Counted from the stretch's first letter, positions 34,603-46,401 are shown. The stretch is 64,000 nt of DNA from Epiperipatus broadwayi (GCA_028023455.1 JAQFVV010000013.1:13528258-13592257); one strand, 5' to 3'. The notes: generated from the sequence alone by a model not told the origin. Made by a program: numbers and translations.

Positions 34603-34936
34603 ATGGATGCTATTTGTAAGTAATTTTCATTTTTGTTTTTAATAAATAATGCCATTTTGATGTATATTATTTTGCAAATTATTCTGCAATTATAAAAATT
34701 ACAATTAATTAATTTTATTTTTAATTTCTGAATTATATCATACAGAAATTTTTTTTTTTTGTAAATTTATCGGCAATTATAAAAATTACAACTATGAGAG
34801 TAATACAATGTCTGATATAGGTGTACGCCGAGCCTTTGGCTCGTCAAAGACATCGAAGGCCACCCCCCGCCAATTCCAGCGCTACATGCTGTATTTTATA
34901 ATTGAGCATAATATAGGGTGGTTTTATAAATTATAA
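34603..34936 (+). CDS. Candidate two-exon micro-ORF, unrecognised
   Basis: ATGGATGCTATTT is followed by GTAAGTA, a strong splice donor at 34616. A possible acceptor TGATATAG ends at 34820, and the sequence after it is the most GC- and CpG-rich stretch in several kb. Spliced, the frame stays open from MDAIC through VRRAFGSSKTSKATPRQFQR and YMLYFIIEHNIGW to a TAA at 34934-34936. The second part is also open without splicing from an ATG at 34808 (MSDIGVRRAFG). I do not recognise it; the spacing of P-R-Q-F-x-R-x-x-x-F-x-x-E-H faintly recalls Myb/SANT-like modules of DNA transposons. It may be a transposon-encoded relic, since inverted-repeat elements lie on both sides. Confidence 0.25.
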
Positions 34937-35296
34937 TATAGTTTTTTTTAGACTAGAACCTGTTTTATATTTTTTTAACATGAATAATTGAGTTAAATCA
35001 CATTGCAAAATTTGTAAAGATAATATAATTTTTTCATACAAGTACATTTTTTAAATTTTTTTTTTTGTTAGACCATTTTAATTAATTGTCCAGTTCACCA
35101 TTAATAATGCCAGATTTGCATTAAATCAAGAAAAGTGTTCTTTATTTGTATATTCATTTTAAATTAAAAAAAATATGTACATATTTCTGCAATTATAGAA
35201 TTACTATAATAATTATACAATTATTATTATATTAATTACTTTTAATTTCTAAATTATTTTGACGCATGGATGTACATTTTTTAAAAAAATTTTTTT

Positions 35297-35496
35297 AGTA
35301 TTTGCCAACCAATGACGTATTGCCCTGAAGCCATATCAGTCTGATGTTGCAATCTTTAACATGCCGGGTCCATGTGATCTGCGGACAAATTTTAGCTATT
35401 GCATTTTTCTGTAAATTACTTGGAGACATTATCTTAAAGATCGCAAGGTCAGACTGATATGGCTTCATGGCAATACATCATCGATTGTCAAATACA
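35297..35496. mobile_element. MITE with about 60-bp terminal inverted repeats
   Basis: The left end AGTATTTGCCAACCAATGAC and the right end complement GTATTTGACAATCGATGATG, followed by GTATTGCC-TGAAGCCATATC and AGTCTGA-TTGC on both sides. The internal part is about 75 bp with no coding capacity. Confidence 0.82.
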
Positions 35497-36444
35497 AAAG
35501 AACCGTTTTTTTCTTTTTACTTGGAATCTGATAATAAAAACTTTTTTAAAATTAAATCTTTTTATCTAATAAAAGATAAACTCATATAAAAATAAAACTT
35601 TTTTATTTTCTGTCTAAAATAAAATAAAAGTACTTTATTATTATTGTTGTTATTATTTAACTTAATTAATTAAAATAAAAGAATTTTTAGTAAGAATATT
35701 TTTTTTTAAACTCAAATAAAATTTCCAATATCTTATGAGTGTGCTTATATCTTTGCTAAATTAGAATGAAGTTTATTGCTTTATTTATGTGACTATAATA
35801 TTTTAGAATATGCAATCTAATATTTTAACATCAAATTAATTTTTCTTTTGCCAACAACCTAAATAAACTTTAAATAAATATTTCTAGTTCAACATGTATA
35901 TAAAATCAACCAGAAAACAAATTTTTAAAACTTAATTATATACACCCACTTTCATTATCATTATATTTAAGAATAAAATAGTCGACTATTTACTCTAATA
36001 GTCTCTCATTTTATTAAAACATGGTTTTTTGACAATATCTGGAATATGGTATGAATTTAAACACTAAATTGAATGCAAATATAGCATTATTAATTCTAAC
36101 TTTTAATAAAATACAAAAAGGCAAGAGAAGAAACTCATAACATGTATAAATAATAAAAAGTTAAATATTTATAAATATTTTAATAAATATCACACCACTA
36201 AACTTATATGTAATCAAATAGAAGCAGTCTAACTTATGAGAGCTGTTAAATATAATACAAGCTATATCCCTGGTTTTGCTCACATTATTAGATTAAAAGA
36301 ATCTAATATAGTTGATAATAACAGTCGATAAAAATAACTATTGTAATATACATTTATAAGAAATCTTATAGATCATTTCTAACTGCTATTAATAAATATT
36401 TTTTTTTAAATATATATTTAATTTTCTACTATATTACATTGTTT
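35497..36444. repeat. Block 35995-36240, related to 39515-39755
   Basis: Both blocks read, in order, AGTCTCT-A-TT, TTTCTGACAA or TTTTTGACAAT, TCTGGAATA, GCATTATTAA, a block of A-rich sequence and AGTTAAATATTTATAAATATT followed by TTAATAAA. Roughly 70% alike by eye over 245 bp. Outside the block this stretch is plain AT-rich DNA. Confidence 0.7.
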
Positions 36445-36711
36445 TATTTTACTAATTCGAGAAAAGCTGACTCACAGCTTTGTGTGCATATATATAATAC
36501 AAATATATAAAAAAAATTAAGTGCTGAAATTAAGTTTGTACTTTGCCAACCACTAAATATTTTGAAATAACTTAGATATTGAGATAGCAGAATGCTATCA
36601 TATTATAAATTAGATATATATTTTAATTATCAACTGCATTATATATTTATCATTATTATTATACTAATGCATGCAAAACTGTGAGTCAGCTGTTCTTGAA
36701 TTAGTAAAATA
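36445..36711. mobile_element. MITE with about 38-bp terminal inverted repeats and TA ends
   Basis: The left end TTTTACTAATTCGAGAAAAG and GCTGACTCACAGCTTTG are complemented on the right by CAAAACTGTGAGTCAGCTG and TTCTTGAATTAGTAAAA. TA flanks both ends (36445-36446, 36710-36711), compatible with a Tc1/mariner-type target duplication. The 190-bp interior is AT-rich. Confidence 0.88.
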
Positions 36712-38815
36712 GACATTTTATCATTTCTTAATTATTTTATTTTATAATCAATTAATACTCTTAAGAAAATCAATTTTCTTTTATTATTTTATTAAGCCTT
36801 GTTTTTGTTTTTAATATTTTAGTATCTATAAACTTACAGTTTATCTAATTAAAGATAATTTTGGTAAATCTATTGAATGGAAAGAATTACCACCTTGCAT
36901 AAGTTAAATAATATAAATGGATAATCACTAGCTTTGTTAATTAAAAATTCTTGGTAAATGAACGATCTTGTTAAGTAAAAATTTAATGCTATAAAAAGAC
37001 CAGTTCAGAATTATAGGATTCATTCTGCTTTTATTTGTCATCAAACCTGTTTAGCATGATATATCCAGAATTTTTAACACTAGTCATGTTAAAAACCAGG
37101 AGCAGCTAAAATACTGGAAAATCATTCTCTCTCCAGTATGTAGCCTATATAAATCATATGCCCAAACCAACAAGGTGCTAGACTACTATCAAAGCTGTAG
37201 TTCAAAAATGTACTTCTCAATATTAAAGAAAAATACCAGGAGACACTCTCTCTACAAGGTTAACAAAATCAGTAATTAAAGACATGGAAACTATTACCTA
37301 CATTTGCACAGATGTACATCTATAATATTCAACTCTTTTAAAAAATATCCCTTTCATCATTTCTCTGGAACTTAAGGGAAACTTCTATTTATGAACTACT
37401 TTATAAAACTTTACCAATAGTCAATAATAGATAAATTGAATGATGTAATTTTATAATTATCTGTTTACAAACTATTTTTTAAATTAATGTTTCTTTTAAC
37501 ATTTGGCCAAACATAATGTATCTGATAGCTTAGTAGTTTTAGTTTTACTAATTGAAATTAGTTCACTTTTAAAGTTTCATCTTTTTCTTCTCTCATAAAG
37601 TTTTATTAGAAAAAAACCCCACTTCCATCATTATTTAATTATAATCCATGTTACTTTTAGAGAAAAGTTTTCATTAAAAATAAGTTTGAAAAGAGAGAGA
37701 TTTCATTTTTTTCTCATACATTGTACAGTTTTTGTTTAGTGATTAATAATGTCTCTGAAGATTTTTAAATTATTACTATATGTGTGTGCTTGACTGAATG
37801 AGCACATAACTATATAAATTGTTGATAAGAGGATTAAAATGGTTAGCAGTTTTACTTGTTAATACTGTTTATGTCATCCATATCTGAAATTAAAGGAATT
37901 GATATACATATATGTGTATATTGTATATAGTAATCCAGGATATTTATTTGTCATATGAATTTGTGATATGTTTTGACCTCCTGTGATTTTATTATTGTTT
38001 CCATTTTAATTGTTTGTGATTGGTTATGTTTGCATTGGGGATAGAGACATTCCCCCCCCCCCCATGGTGATATATCAACAGATGAGATTAAGAGGCCTCT
38101 TTATTTTTGTTCTATTTATTTTTGGTGGTTGGATCAAATGCATGGCATATAGGCTTAACTTTTGTAATAGTTTGCACGGGAAAGCATGTATAGGGGTAAA
38201 GGTTGCTTGATTATTGATTGTTGGTTAATGCAAATATGAAAAGTATATGTACACACATCTGGATAAATTGTCAAATCATTATCTAACTTCAGGGATTATT
38301 TAATAATACTAAAAGTAAAATTTTGGAGGAAGTGTAATATTTAAACTACCAGCTATCAAATACATTATACACTTACAGAAAAAGAGGGTTAATTATTATT
38401 CAAACTCTGTTATATTTACACTATGTCATATATGGGGCTTATTATATTTAAAATCTGAGTATTTAAACCTGCAATTGAAGTATATACTATGTTTTATTAA
38501 ATTGTTAATAAACATTGTTTTGTTGATTGTTAGTTTTGTTCCATGTTTTGTTTATTGTCATATGCTCCGCCAATTGCTATTTGCCAAGAATATTTGCTCA
38601 CCATAATGTAGAGGCAAATTTAGATACCTGTATGATGATACAATATGGTAGGCATTTATACCGATATCCTCACAAGTAAATTATAAAATTTTAGGCTATA
38701 GGGCTGGTGGCATTCTTTGATGATGTATATCAAGTTCCTGCTGTCTATTACAATATGTAAGAAGAATATATTCTGAGCAGTAGAAATTTTTTAATGTTTT
38801 ATTATCGAAATGCCA
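36712..38815. other. No gene recognised; C12 run at 38052-38063
   Basis: AT-rich DNA. The only oddity is a 12-C homopolymer inside the short frame 38010-38210, which I do not believe is a gene. Confidence 0.5.
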
Positions 38816-39014
38816 TTTTTGATGTATTGAAAACCAAATAAAATTTTCCCTAGCAATCCCATTGCCATAATTAAATAGTTTGATAATTAAAATATATTTA
38901 TCTATTTCATTTTCAATTTTGGATGCATTGAATACCAAGTAAAATATTTACTGATTAATTCTCAATTCCCTAGTTGTCACCTTGTATTAGTAGAACGTTT
39001 GATAACTAAAATAT
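38816..39014. repeat. Imperfect tandem duplication of about 100 bp
   Basis: TTTTGATGTATTGAAAACCAA...AGTTTGATAATTAAAATAT (38816-38899) recurs as TTTTGGATGCATTGAATACC...GTTTGATAACTAAAATAT (38918-39014) with a small insertion. Confidence 0.7.
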
Positions 39015-39278
39015 CTTTTCATTATATTTACAAGTATTAATTATCAACAGCAGTAATACAAAAAATATTAACTTTTATATCTCTCATGTGCTAATTTTTA
39101 AAATAGCTATAAAATTTTAATATTGTCATAATATACGCAAGTGAAAAATTAAATCCATGGTGCAAATAAAATTTAAATAATTTTACCTGGATTACCAAAT
39201 GTTTTTCAATATGCTGTAACCATGACATTTTAAATTTTATTTTTTCATATGTTTTATCAATTTCATATTAAAAGTTAA

Positions 39279-39373
39279 GCGTTGGTGTTCGAGTGGTTAG
39301 CACAGCAGCCTTACAAGCAGTTGTCCCTGGGTTCGCTTCTCGGCCGACGCTTTGACATATTAAAAAAAAAAAA
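39279..39373 (+). mobile_element. tRNA-derived SINE, near-intact head
   Basis: A 72-nt tRNA-like head: GCGTTGG at the 5' end pairs with CCGACGC at the 3' end as a 7-bp acceptor stem; GTTCGAGTGGTTAGCAC is the D-arm with box A, and GGGTTCGCTTCTC is box B in the T-arm. The tail is only TTTGACATATT and 12 A residues. The lack of any further body makes this close to a tRNA retropseudogene family. Confidence 0.88.
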
Positions 39374-39897
39374 ACTTTACCAAATTCAATAGTATTTATT
39401 TTTCTATGCAGTGCCATTGTATATAAACTGAAATCCTAAGAGTGTATCAAATTCATTATTATAACTGATCTAAATTGCTATTAAATCTAAGAGAGAACAC
39501 CTGCTTAATTTTGTAGTCTCTTACTTCATGAAAACTTAGTTTTCTGACAAATTCTGGAATAAAGGCGAATTTCAACTTTAAACCAGATGTGAATTCAGCA
39601 TTATTAACACAATCAAATACAGAAAGATAAGAGATAGAATCTCATATTATAATCTTTGTAAATAATAAATAGAAGTTAAATATTTATAAATATTTTAATA
39701 AACACTGCAACAAACAGATACACAAATAAAATAGATGCAATTCGACTTCCATGATTGTCAAATATATATTCACTCACTTTCATTATTATTAGAACTAAGA
39801 ATAAAACAGTTTATTGATAATAAAAATGGATGTATATATTTATATTTAGTAGTTTTCAAAAGTTAATCTGCTTCTATTTAAAGTACATATATATATA
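39374..39897. repeat. Partner of the block at 35995-36240
   Basis: 39515-39755 is the second copy of the block described at 35995. The remaining sequence is AT-rich without a gene. Confidence 0.6.
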
Positions 39898-40002
39898 TTT
39901 TCATATGTCATAGCATCGGACGGGAGGCGAACCCACAACCGTCTGCAACCAACTTCTTGCTTGCAAAGCGGCTGCGATAACCTCTCGGCTAACAACACTG
40001 TG
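39898..40002 (-). mobile_element. tRNA-derived SINE
   Basis: The minus strand shows GTTAGCCGAGAGGTTATCGC, GCTTTGCAAGCAAGAAGTTG, GGGTTCGCCTCCCGTCCGATGC and ATGACATATGA. It belongs to the same subfamily as 17695-17791 (both have the doubled GCAAGCAAG). Confidence 0.85.
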
Positions 40003-41804
40003 TTTATTAAAATTTTTATATACAAGTATTATAAACCCTTGAGTATACAAAATAAATAAGAAATTATATTATATTTTCTTAATTATTTTAAGACAAACAT
40101 CACTACTATATATATATAAACGTCGTAAATATAAAGAAAATAACAATACAACGTTCAAAATTTAAACCATATATGCTATACATATAGCAAAATCTTAAGG
40201 GCTTTCTATCATATGAGATTAACAATGAATATTTTATAACACTCAAAACTTTCTTAACAGTCATAAATAAATTTTGAATGTTTAACTAAAATGTATCCAT
40301 ATCCTCACTTTAATATATTTAAACATTAATCATGCCTATACTATTTGGTTACTCATTTATTCATTATTAATTGTTTTATTTAAATATTTGCTCATTAAAA
40401 TATTTAACATAAATATTGTCATAATATTTTTTGTTTTTATAATATGTTTTATGAATTGATTAATTCTTTAAAATCTTCATTACATACATTGCAACAGTTG
40501 ATTTGCAGACTTCAGCAGAGAATTGTGAATATTTTTTATATTATGTTTCATATATCATATCAAATAGAATAGTTTAACTTTTGTATATATACTTAAATGA
40601 TTATAATTAGAAAATGAACATATTTTTCAACATAAAAAACAAGTTTCAAATTTTAACCTTAAAAAACAAATAAATAATACGTGTTAGGCATACATTTAAG
40701 CATAGCTGTTTTATAATCCGTATTATCTACATCTTGCCACAAACAAATCTTTTGTCTCAGAGTGAAGCCTAGCTCTTATTTTTGTAATTATAAGTCTTTT
40801 CTGATGGCTTTTTAAATCTTCTTGTTATTCTGAATACTTCCAACATATTAAAGCATTTCTTAATTATTAAAAATTGTTTTCATTTAATCTGAAAAATAAG
40901 CTAAAATAAATAATTAAATTATGTTGTTTTAGATGCTCTAAGACAAGAGTATATAACATTTTTGCCATTTATATGTCATTCATGGGTCTTACAAAATAAT
41001 TGACTTACTGCTATATTTGATCAAAAATTTAATTAATTTACCCCTTGTCATTAAGGGCGGACAACTTTTTTAATTGGTAGGCCAATTTCAACTTTCTCTT
41101 TTTAAATGAGGGTTCATAATTACTTTGTGAATTAAAAATAAAATAACATTATTATTATTAATGAGTATTGCACATTTAATGACATTTCCCCCTCTTCACT
41201 TAGTAACTATTCTTTGTGACATTTATATTTTTGAATTTATTATGTTTGGACAAAATTTTTTTTTGCCTTTATTTTTCGAAATAATGCAGCTTGGTCTGCT
41301 TTTACAACATTTCCTGATTTATTTATACTTTTTAAGTTTTTGATTTTAATATCTTTTTGTTCCTTGACAGCAGTTTTGTTGTAATCAGAATATTTTGATA
41401 AATGGTGCTTTCTAAATAGTGTTTTTTATTAAATGAAATACTTTTCAAACATATCAGGGCTATGTCAATTTTTTTATCTGCCTTAGTATAACTATTTTAA
41501 TAAAAAATAAAATGCAAAATAATAATAATAAAATTCAATTATTTTTCCTAATATGTATTTGACTGCAAGAACCATGATAAAAACAAACAAAGTGTTCTCA
41601 GCATCATAGATTAAATCTATAATAACGAGGGCCACACAATATATAAAATTTATTAGAATATTGCACCTCTGGTAGAATTAACTAGAACCATTATAAAGGT
41701 CGGAAAGGGAAAAGAATGTCATTGAGAAAATAAATATTTAATTTTACTTAACTCTTAATTCAATATTATCACTGCACATCCATGCTTAAATAGAATATTT
41801 ATGT
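40003..41804. other. No gene recognised
   Basis: AT-rich DNA. The hydrophobic frame at 41161-41343 is phenylalanine- and leucine-rich because of T runs and is not supported as a gene. Confidence 0.5.
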
Positions 41805-41875
41805 AGGGGCACAAGCCATATTGAAAGCTTTTGAGGGCCAGAGTTAGTCCGGGTGCTGGAGGTTTCCTACCCCTG
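41805..41875. mobile_element. One end of a hAT-type element
   Basis: AGCTTTTGAGGGCCAGAGTTA, CCGGGTGCTGGAGG and TTTCCTACCCCTG: the reverse complement starts CAGGGGTAGGAAACC, the usual hAT terminal motif CAGGGGT-GG-AA. It is followed by CTCTAAAA (41876-41883), which fits the hAT 8-bp target consensus nTCTAnAn. I could not find the other end in the window, so it is truncated or long-diverged. Confidence 0.65.
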
Positions 41876-41883
41876 CTCTAAAA

Positions 41884-42425
41884 TATTACTTGTTTATCTC
41901 CAATACATTAATCCAGGAAGTACACTTTTAGAATTAATTATAAAACATGTTAAGATAAAATGACACAACTATTTATAGAGAGAGGAAATATATATGGAAT
42001 AATAGTAGAGTTAAATAAACAGATTTAACCCTATTAATTTTCAATTGGACTTACATCTGCTACTATCCTTTCTGGATATACTGATTGATAAAATGTTAAT
42101 CCAGAGTGCAAATTATTAAAGTTTATTAAATTTTAGTGAAAGACTCGCTCTTCACTCAAATGAAAGTCAGAGTAATTTTGCATCACTAAGAAGTAGTGAA
42201 ATATTACCTTAAAAGCAGGTCTTGACCCAGGAACTCTATCTTGGAAAGTTAAAAAAATAGAATGGACAATTATACAATCCATCTTGATTTAGATTTTATT
42301 TTTCAGTATGTCTTGATGGCAAATATATACATAAGAAAGTAATCAAAACATCTTATAAGCATTATGTGACTTAGTACAATAACTATATAAAAATATAATG
42401 GGAACTTCTTTGATTTTTTCTAATC
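41884..42425. other. No gene recognised
   Basis: AT-rich DNA between a hAT end and a SINE. Confidence 0.5.
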
Positions 42426-42439
42426 AATTTAACTTTATA

Positions 42440-42544
42440 GTCTTGCATTGGTGGTCGAGAGATCAGTGTGACTGCCTTGCACTTGCAGGCAGTTGCCTGG
42501 GTTGCGGGTTCGTGTCCTGGCCGATGCTATGACACTTAAAAAAA
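42440..42544 (+). mobile_element. tRNA-derived SINE, full length
   Basis: Head GCATTGGTGGTCGAGAGATC, box B GGGTTCGTGTCC, and CCGATGC closing the acceptor stem; tail ATGACACTT and an A run. An exact 14-bp duplication AATTTAACTTTATA flanks it (42426-42439 and 42545-42558). It is the full-length relative of the fragment at 1210. Confidence 0.93.
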
Positions 42545-42561
42545 AATTTAACTTTATATAT

Positions 42562-42643
42562 AAGGAGGTTGCCTCGACAACAGTTTGTGATTATTGATTG
42601 TTATTGATAACAGGATTTTCTAAATGTTGACTGTTTTAATGAT
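42562..42643. repeat. Direct repeat, second copy at 43382-43465
   Basis: AAGGAGGTTGCCTCGACAAC, AGTTTGTGATTATTGATTGT and TGTTGACTG-TTTTAATGAT recur as AAAGAAGATTGTCTTGACAAC and so on. The two copies flank the fold-back at 42700-43075. Confidence 0.78.
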
Positions 42644-42667
42644 GTCTTATAAACCCATTTAGCCTTG

Positions 42668-42670
<3 letters not shown>

Positions 42671-42699
<29 letters not shown>
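42671..42699. repeat. (ATT)n microsatellite
   Basis: About ten ATT units directly next to the fold-back arm. Confidence 0.95.
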
Positions 42700-42700
<1 letters not shown>

Positions 42701-43075
42701 TAATTGTAATTATTAATTAGAGAAAATATAACTTACTATTAAAAATTTATCGGCTGAACGTTTTCGAGGAACCATGCCTCATACTCTACCTGCCAACCCC
42801 ATTATTTTATGTTCAGAGCCAAATGATTACAGGAGAAAAATAAAGGAGGCATTCTATATTAACAGAGACATCCATGCCATTAACAGAAAGGACACATGCT
42901 TCGAGATCTCGAAAAAATGGGCTATGTAACAGTAGCTTATTTGAATATTTACATTTGCATATATTTATTACACTTTTCATGAAGGCTATGAGTATGAGGC
43001 ATGGTTCCTCGAAAACGTTCAGCCGATAAATTTTTAATAGTAAGTTATATTTTCTCTAATTAATAATTACAATTA
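42700..43075. mobile_element. Penelope-type fold-back with perfect 86-bp arms
   Basis: 42700-42785 and 42990-43075 are exact reverse complements over 86 bp as read (TAATTGTAATTATTAATTAG, CGGCTGAACGTTTTCGAGG, AACCATGCCTCATACTC). Such perfection in this decayed region implies a recent insertion or conversion between arms. The right arm, forward, has GAGGCATGGTTCCTCGAAAACG preceded by TCATGAAGGC, a poor echo of the CTGATGA...GAAAC core of the other family. The interior encodes an endonuclease tail. Confidence 0.9.
42813..42929 (+). pseudogene. GIY-YIG endonuclease C-terminus inside the fold-back
   Basis: An open 38-codon stretch ending in TAA: NDYRRKIKEAFYINRDIHAI, NRKDTCFEISKKWAM. The pattern R-x-I-K-E-A-x-x-I-x7-N-R is the end of GIY-YIG domains in Penelope-like elements and in related phage nucleases: an invariant glutamate in K-E-A followed by an N-R-D/E-G-like turn. 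The frame stops just before the right arm, so the coding end and 3' repeat have the order expected of a 5'-truncated Penelope-like insertion. The N-terminal GIY and YIG motifs are missing. Confidence 0.68.
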
Positions 43076-44317
43076 AGTATTTTTTGTTTTTTTGTTTTTA
43101 CATATAAGGAGAAATTAAAACCATATTTATTATTATTATTATTACACTTATTATTTAAATGATACTTTGGGTGAAATTTGTAAATTATAATTGCAGTTTG
43201 TAATGTTATAATTGACTATTTTTTAGTCTGCATTCAGAATAAGTTATATTAACCTGGTCAAAGAGGTTTATTTAAATCACATTGTATCAATAATTTCAAT
43301 CTCTGCAGTCAAGTTGCAATCTTTAGTGTGTATATAAATATATTGGACCATAATAAAGGTAAGATTTCATCTTTATTGTTGAAAGAAGATTGTCTTGACA
43401 ACAGTTTGAGATTATAAATTGTTATTGATATTGGGATTGTCTAAGTGTTGACTGATTTTAATGATTATATATCTATATATTTGATGTTTGTAAAGGAATC
43501 AATATTTGTTTGATATTTTAGTTTGATATTAAATTCATAGCTATAACAAAAGTTAGCTAAGTCTTTCTATCTCTTTATACATATATTTTAATTTAATGTT
43601 AAAATAACTTTGTTTGAAAGCAGATTAAGATTAGCTTCTAGTCTTTCATACTAATGGTAATTAGCTGTGTCAATACATTAATTGTATTTGGTTAGAAATC
43701 ATGCGCAGATTGTCATTTATAGTAGTAATCTTATAACTCATAACTGGAGATCACTTAACTCTTAATAATAAAAAAATAGATAAAATTAATCTAACTTTGC
43801 AATAAAATTTCTATTTTATTTAATAATGGTCATACCATTTTTCTTTTCAGAAGAATATCTGTAAAATAATGTGTTTGATGGATTGAAAGCACTTTCAGTG
43901 CATTGGATTTGTTGTACATCAATCTTGTGCAAGCTATTCAAGTGCTTTTATTTGCTTCTCAGCACAGAAAGTCACTTCCACTGCAGCAAATGGCAATATC
44001 TTATGGTAGCTAATCAGAAAATAGCAGCACATGCTTCTCTGTCTATCTTAGAATAAAAAACTGGAATCAACATACAACAAGGACTTGTACTGAACTGAAT
44101 TTAATATTTGCTGACCTCATGTTTTTGATTCACAAACAACACATTATTGTTAGTGTATGATTAGTTTTTTCTTAGATAAGATTGAACTCAACCTATCAAA
44201 TTATGAATTGGTTAATATGCAGTACCTATGGTATTTAATCTGATAATAACAATCTATTAGTTGACCATGGCATACTTTTTCTTGTTAACCAATGCATGTA
44301 AATCTTGAGTTTATTTG
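43076..44317. other. No gene recognised; repeat copy at 43382-43465
   Basis: AT-rich DNA. The 61-codon frame at 43871-44056 lies in less AT-rich sequence but has no recognisable motif or flanking splice sites. Confidence 0.45.

Positions 44318-44380
<63 letters not shown>
44318..44380. repeat. (TA)n microsatellite
   Basis: About 31 TA units; the minus-strand frame crossing it (an IYIYIY run) is an artefact. Confidence 0.98.
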
Positions 44381-44381
<1 letters not shown>

Positions 44382-44947
44382 AAACAGATATACTGTTCTA
44401 CATATGTATTCAAAGGATCCCCTCCCCCCATTTAAAAAGACTAGCATGATTTGTTGTTAAAAAAAATAAAAGACTTAATAATGGTTAAGAAAAACTAAAA
44501 ATTTAAAGAAACAAAGGAATCATGAAAATTGACAGCAATGAAAAAAGAAAGATAATTTGGTCAAATTAAAAAGAAAAAAAGACAACAAATACATTTAAAT
44601 CTGCAATTAAAAAAAGGTACAAATCTTTCTTTATTAAGACTTGTCAATCTAAGAAAGAAAATCATTATTGATTTTACAATTTTAAATCATGATATAAATA
44701 AAAGCTGGCATTTATTAAAAATATTACATTTTTAATTTTTGAAACTGCTGTTGTACAAAGTGTAATAATCGCTTGAGGCGGTCTTATCAAATTGGAAAAC
44801 ATGGCTTATCCTTATGATCCCTTATCTGTCCTACGAAAAGTAGAGTGTCCAATCCTTAAGAAGAGAAAAGTACTCAGGCTTAAATGAGAGCTGCATAACA
44901 AATCAGATACAGTGGGTAGTGCTGCATAATCATGCCAGAGATCAGAG
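44381..44947. other. No gene recognised
   Basis: AT-rich DNA with a slightly GC-richer stretch at 44770-44945 (CTTGAGGCGGTCTTATC, GATCCCTTATCTGTCC) that I cannot place. Confidence 0.4.
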
Positions 44948-45100
44948 TATAAATAGTTCAATTGGAAGTTCAGAGCAGATTTTAAAAAGATTTTTAAAAA
45001 GATTTTTAAAGAAGATTTTTGAAAAGGATTTTAAAAAATATTTTAAAAAAGATTTTAAAGAGTTTTTTTTAAAAAAAGATTTTAAGAGCAGTTAAAGAAG
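44948..45100 (+). promoter_or_regulatory. Possible TATA promoter followed by an A/T-run low-complexity tract
   Basis: TATAAATAG at 44948-44956 with AAGTTCAGAGCAG downstream; then 44975-45100 is a degenerate tandem of AAAGATTTTTAA-like units. The TATA-plus-GTTCAG layout resembles 22961-23000, so both might be LTR-type promoters. No coding sequence follows convincingly. Confidence 0.25.
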
Positions 45101-46401
45101 TAAGAAAAGTGAAGAGTTAAAAAGTTAAAATTCTTATTTAAGTGTTACTTAACTCCACTGTTTATGATGAAAAAAGAAAATCTTAATAAGGAAGTCATAA
45201 CGATGGAAGGCTAAGTGGTAACAGCTTCCTCTCTTTGTCCAAAGCCATGGTTCTCCAAGATTTGCCTGGGTGAACATCATGGAAAGTAAATAATCCCATT
45301 TAGCTGAAATACAATGACGCCTTTTGAAGGCAGTCGCATCATGGATATGAAGAAACAATCTGGATAAAATGAAGGTAATGATTTTTATAAAATATTCAAT
45401 ACTTATGTGTGTTTATAAAAAACAAAACAAAATGTCTTTCTTAAAGAAAATTATGAATAATGATAGCTATGTGAAAATACATTTTATTAGTGATAAATTA
45501 TAAATGAAACTGCTGATCAACTTATATCTAGAAACATATATCTGTGGCAGACAAAACAACAATATTTATGCTATATATTAGAATAACTAAATAAAAATTA
45601 CAAATGCATACATGCATATTGATTATATATGAATATTACACATAACTTTAATTAACTAAATTATAGTAACGTGTTTATAATCCAGATAAAATTAGAAAAT
45701 ATCAAAATGAATGTATTTATACAAAATGAATGTATTTAGTAAATTTATACTATATTATGAATAAATTCAAACATTTAAATATGAATTAGTATGTCAATAA
45801 AAGTTAATAGTTATATGTGTATAATGAACCACATACTTAAATAAGTTGAAAGATTAAGAAAATCATTTTTTTTGTTTTTAAAAAGATTTTATTTATTATT
45901 TGAAAACTCTGAGAAAAGTAATATAAACACAGAATTAAAACATGTTATATATATGAGTTGAGAAATAAGAATACCAAAACAATGTGTCATGGTTAAATGT
46001 GCAATGATATATCTGGAGTTACTGACGCATATATGTTATATATATGTCTTATGAAATTGGAAATACCAAATAAATGCATTTGCAAGATGAATTGATATCT
46101 GGACAGATGGAAATATGTACACTTATAGGTTACCTGAATAACCAATGGATATAAATGTGCTTATATTGACCAATTCAAACCCTGAAATGGATAATCAATG
46201 AACCTAGGATAAATGTGCTTTTGGTATGGATTCAAACCTGGATTTGGATAACCATGAATAGAAATATATTTATTATGCTTTAACTAACTTAAAATTAACT
46301 GGAATAATAGAAATGCTCTTGTCTGTAAAGAATATCTTCATACATGAGTAATTTAAGCCACATTACATGTGACAACTACTTAAAAGACTACCAATCAGAA
46401 T
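45101..46401. other. No gene; diverged internal repetition
   Basis: The minus-strand frame 45149-45358 is unrecognised. Around 46140-46270, GATATAAATGTGCTT, GGATAAATGTGCTTTTGG and TTCAAACC-TGAAATGGATAA-C recur in loose tandem fashion. Confidence 0.4.

Noticed and set aside
44235-44447. Protein frame with an IYIYIY run
   Set aside because: It is the translation of a (TA)n microsatellite.
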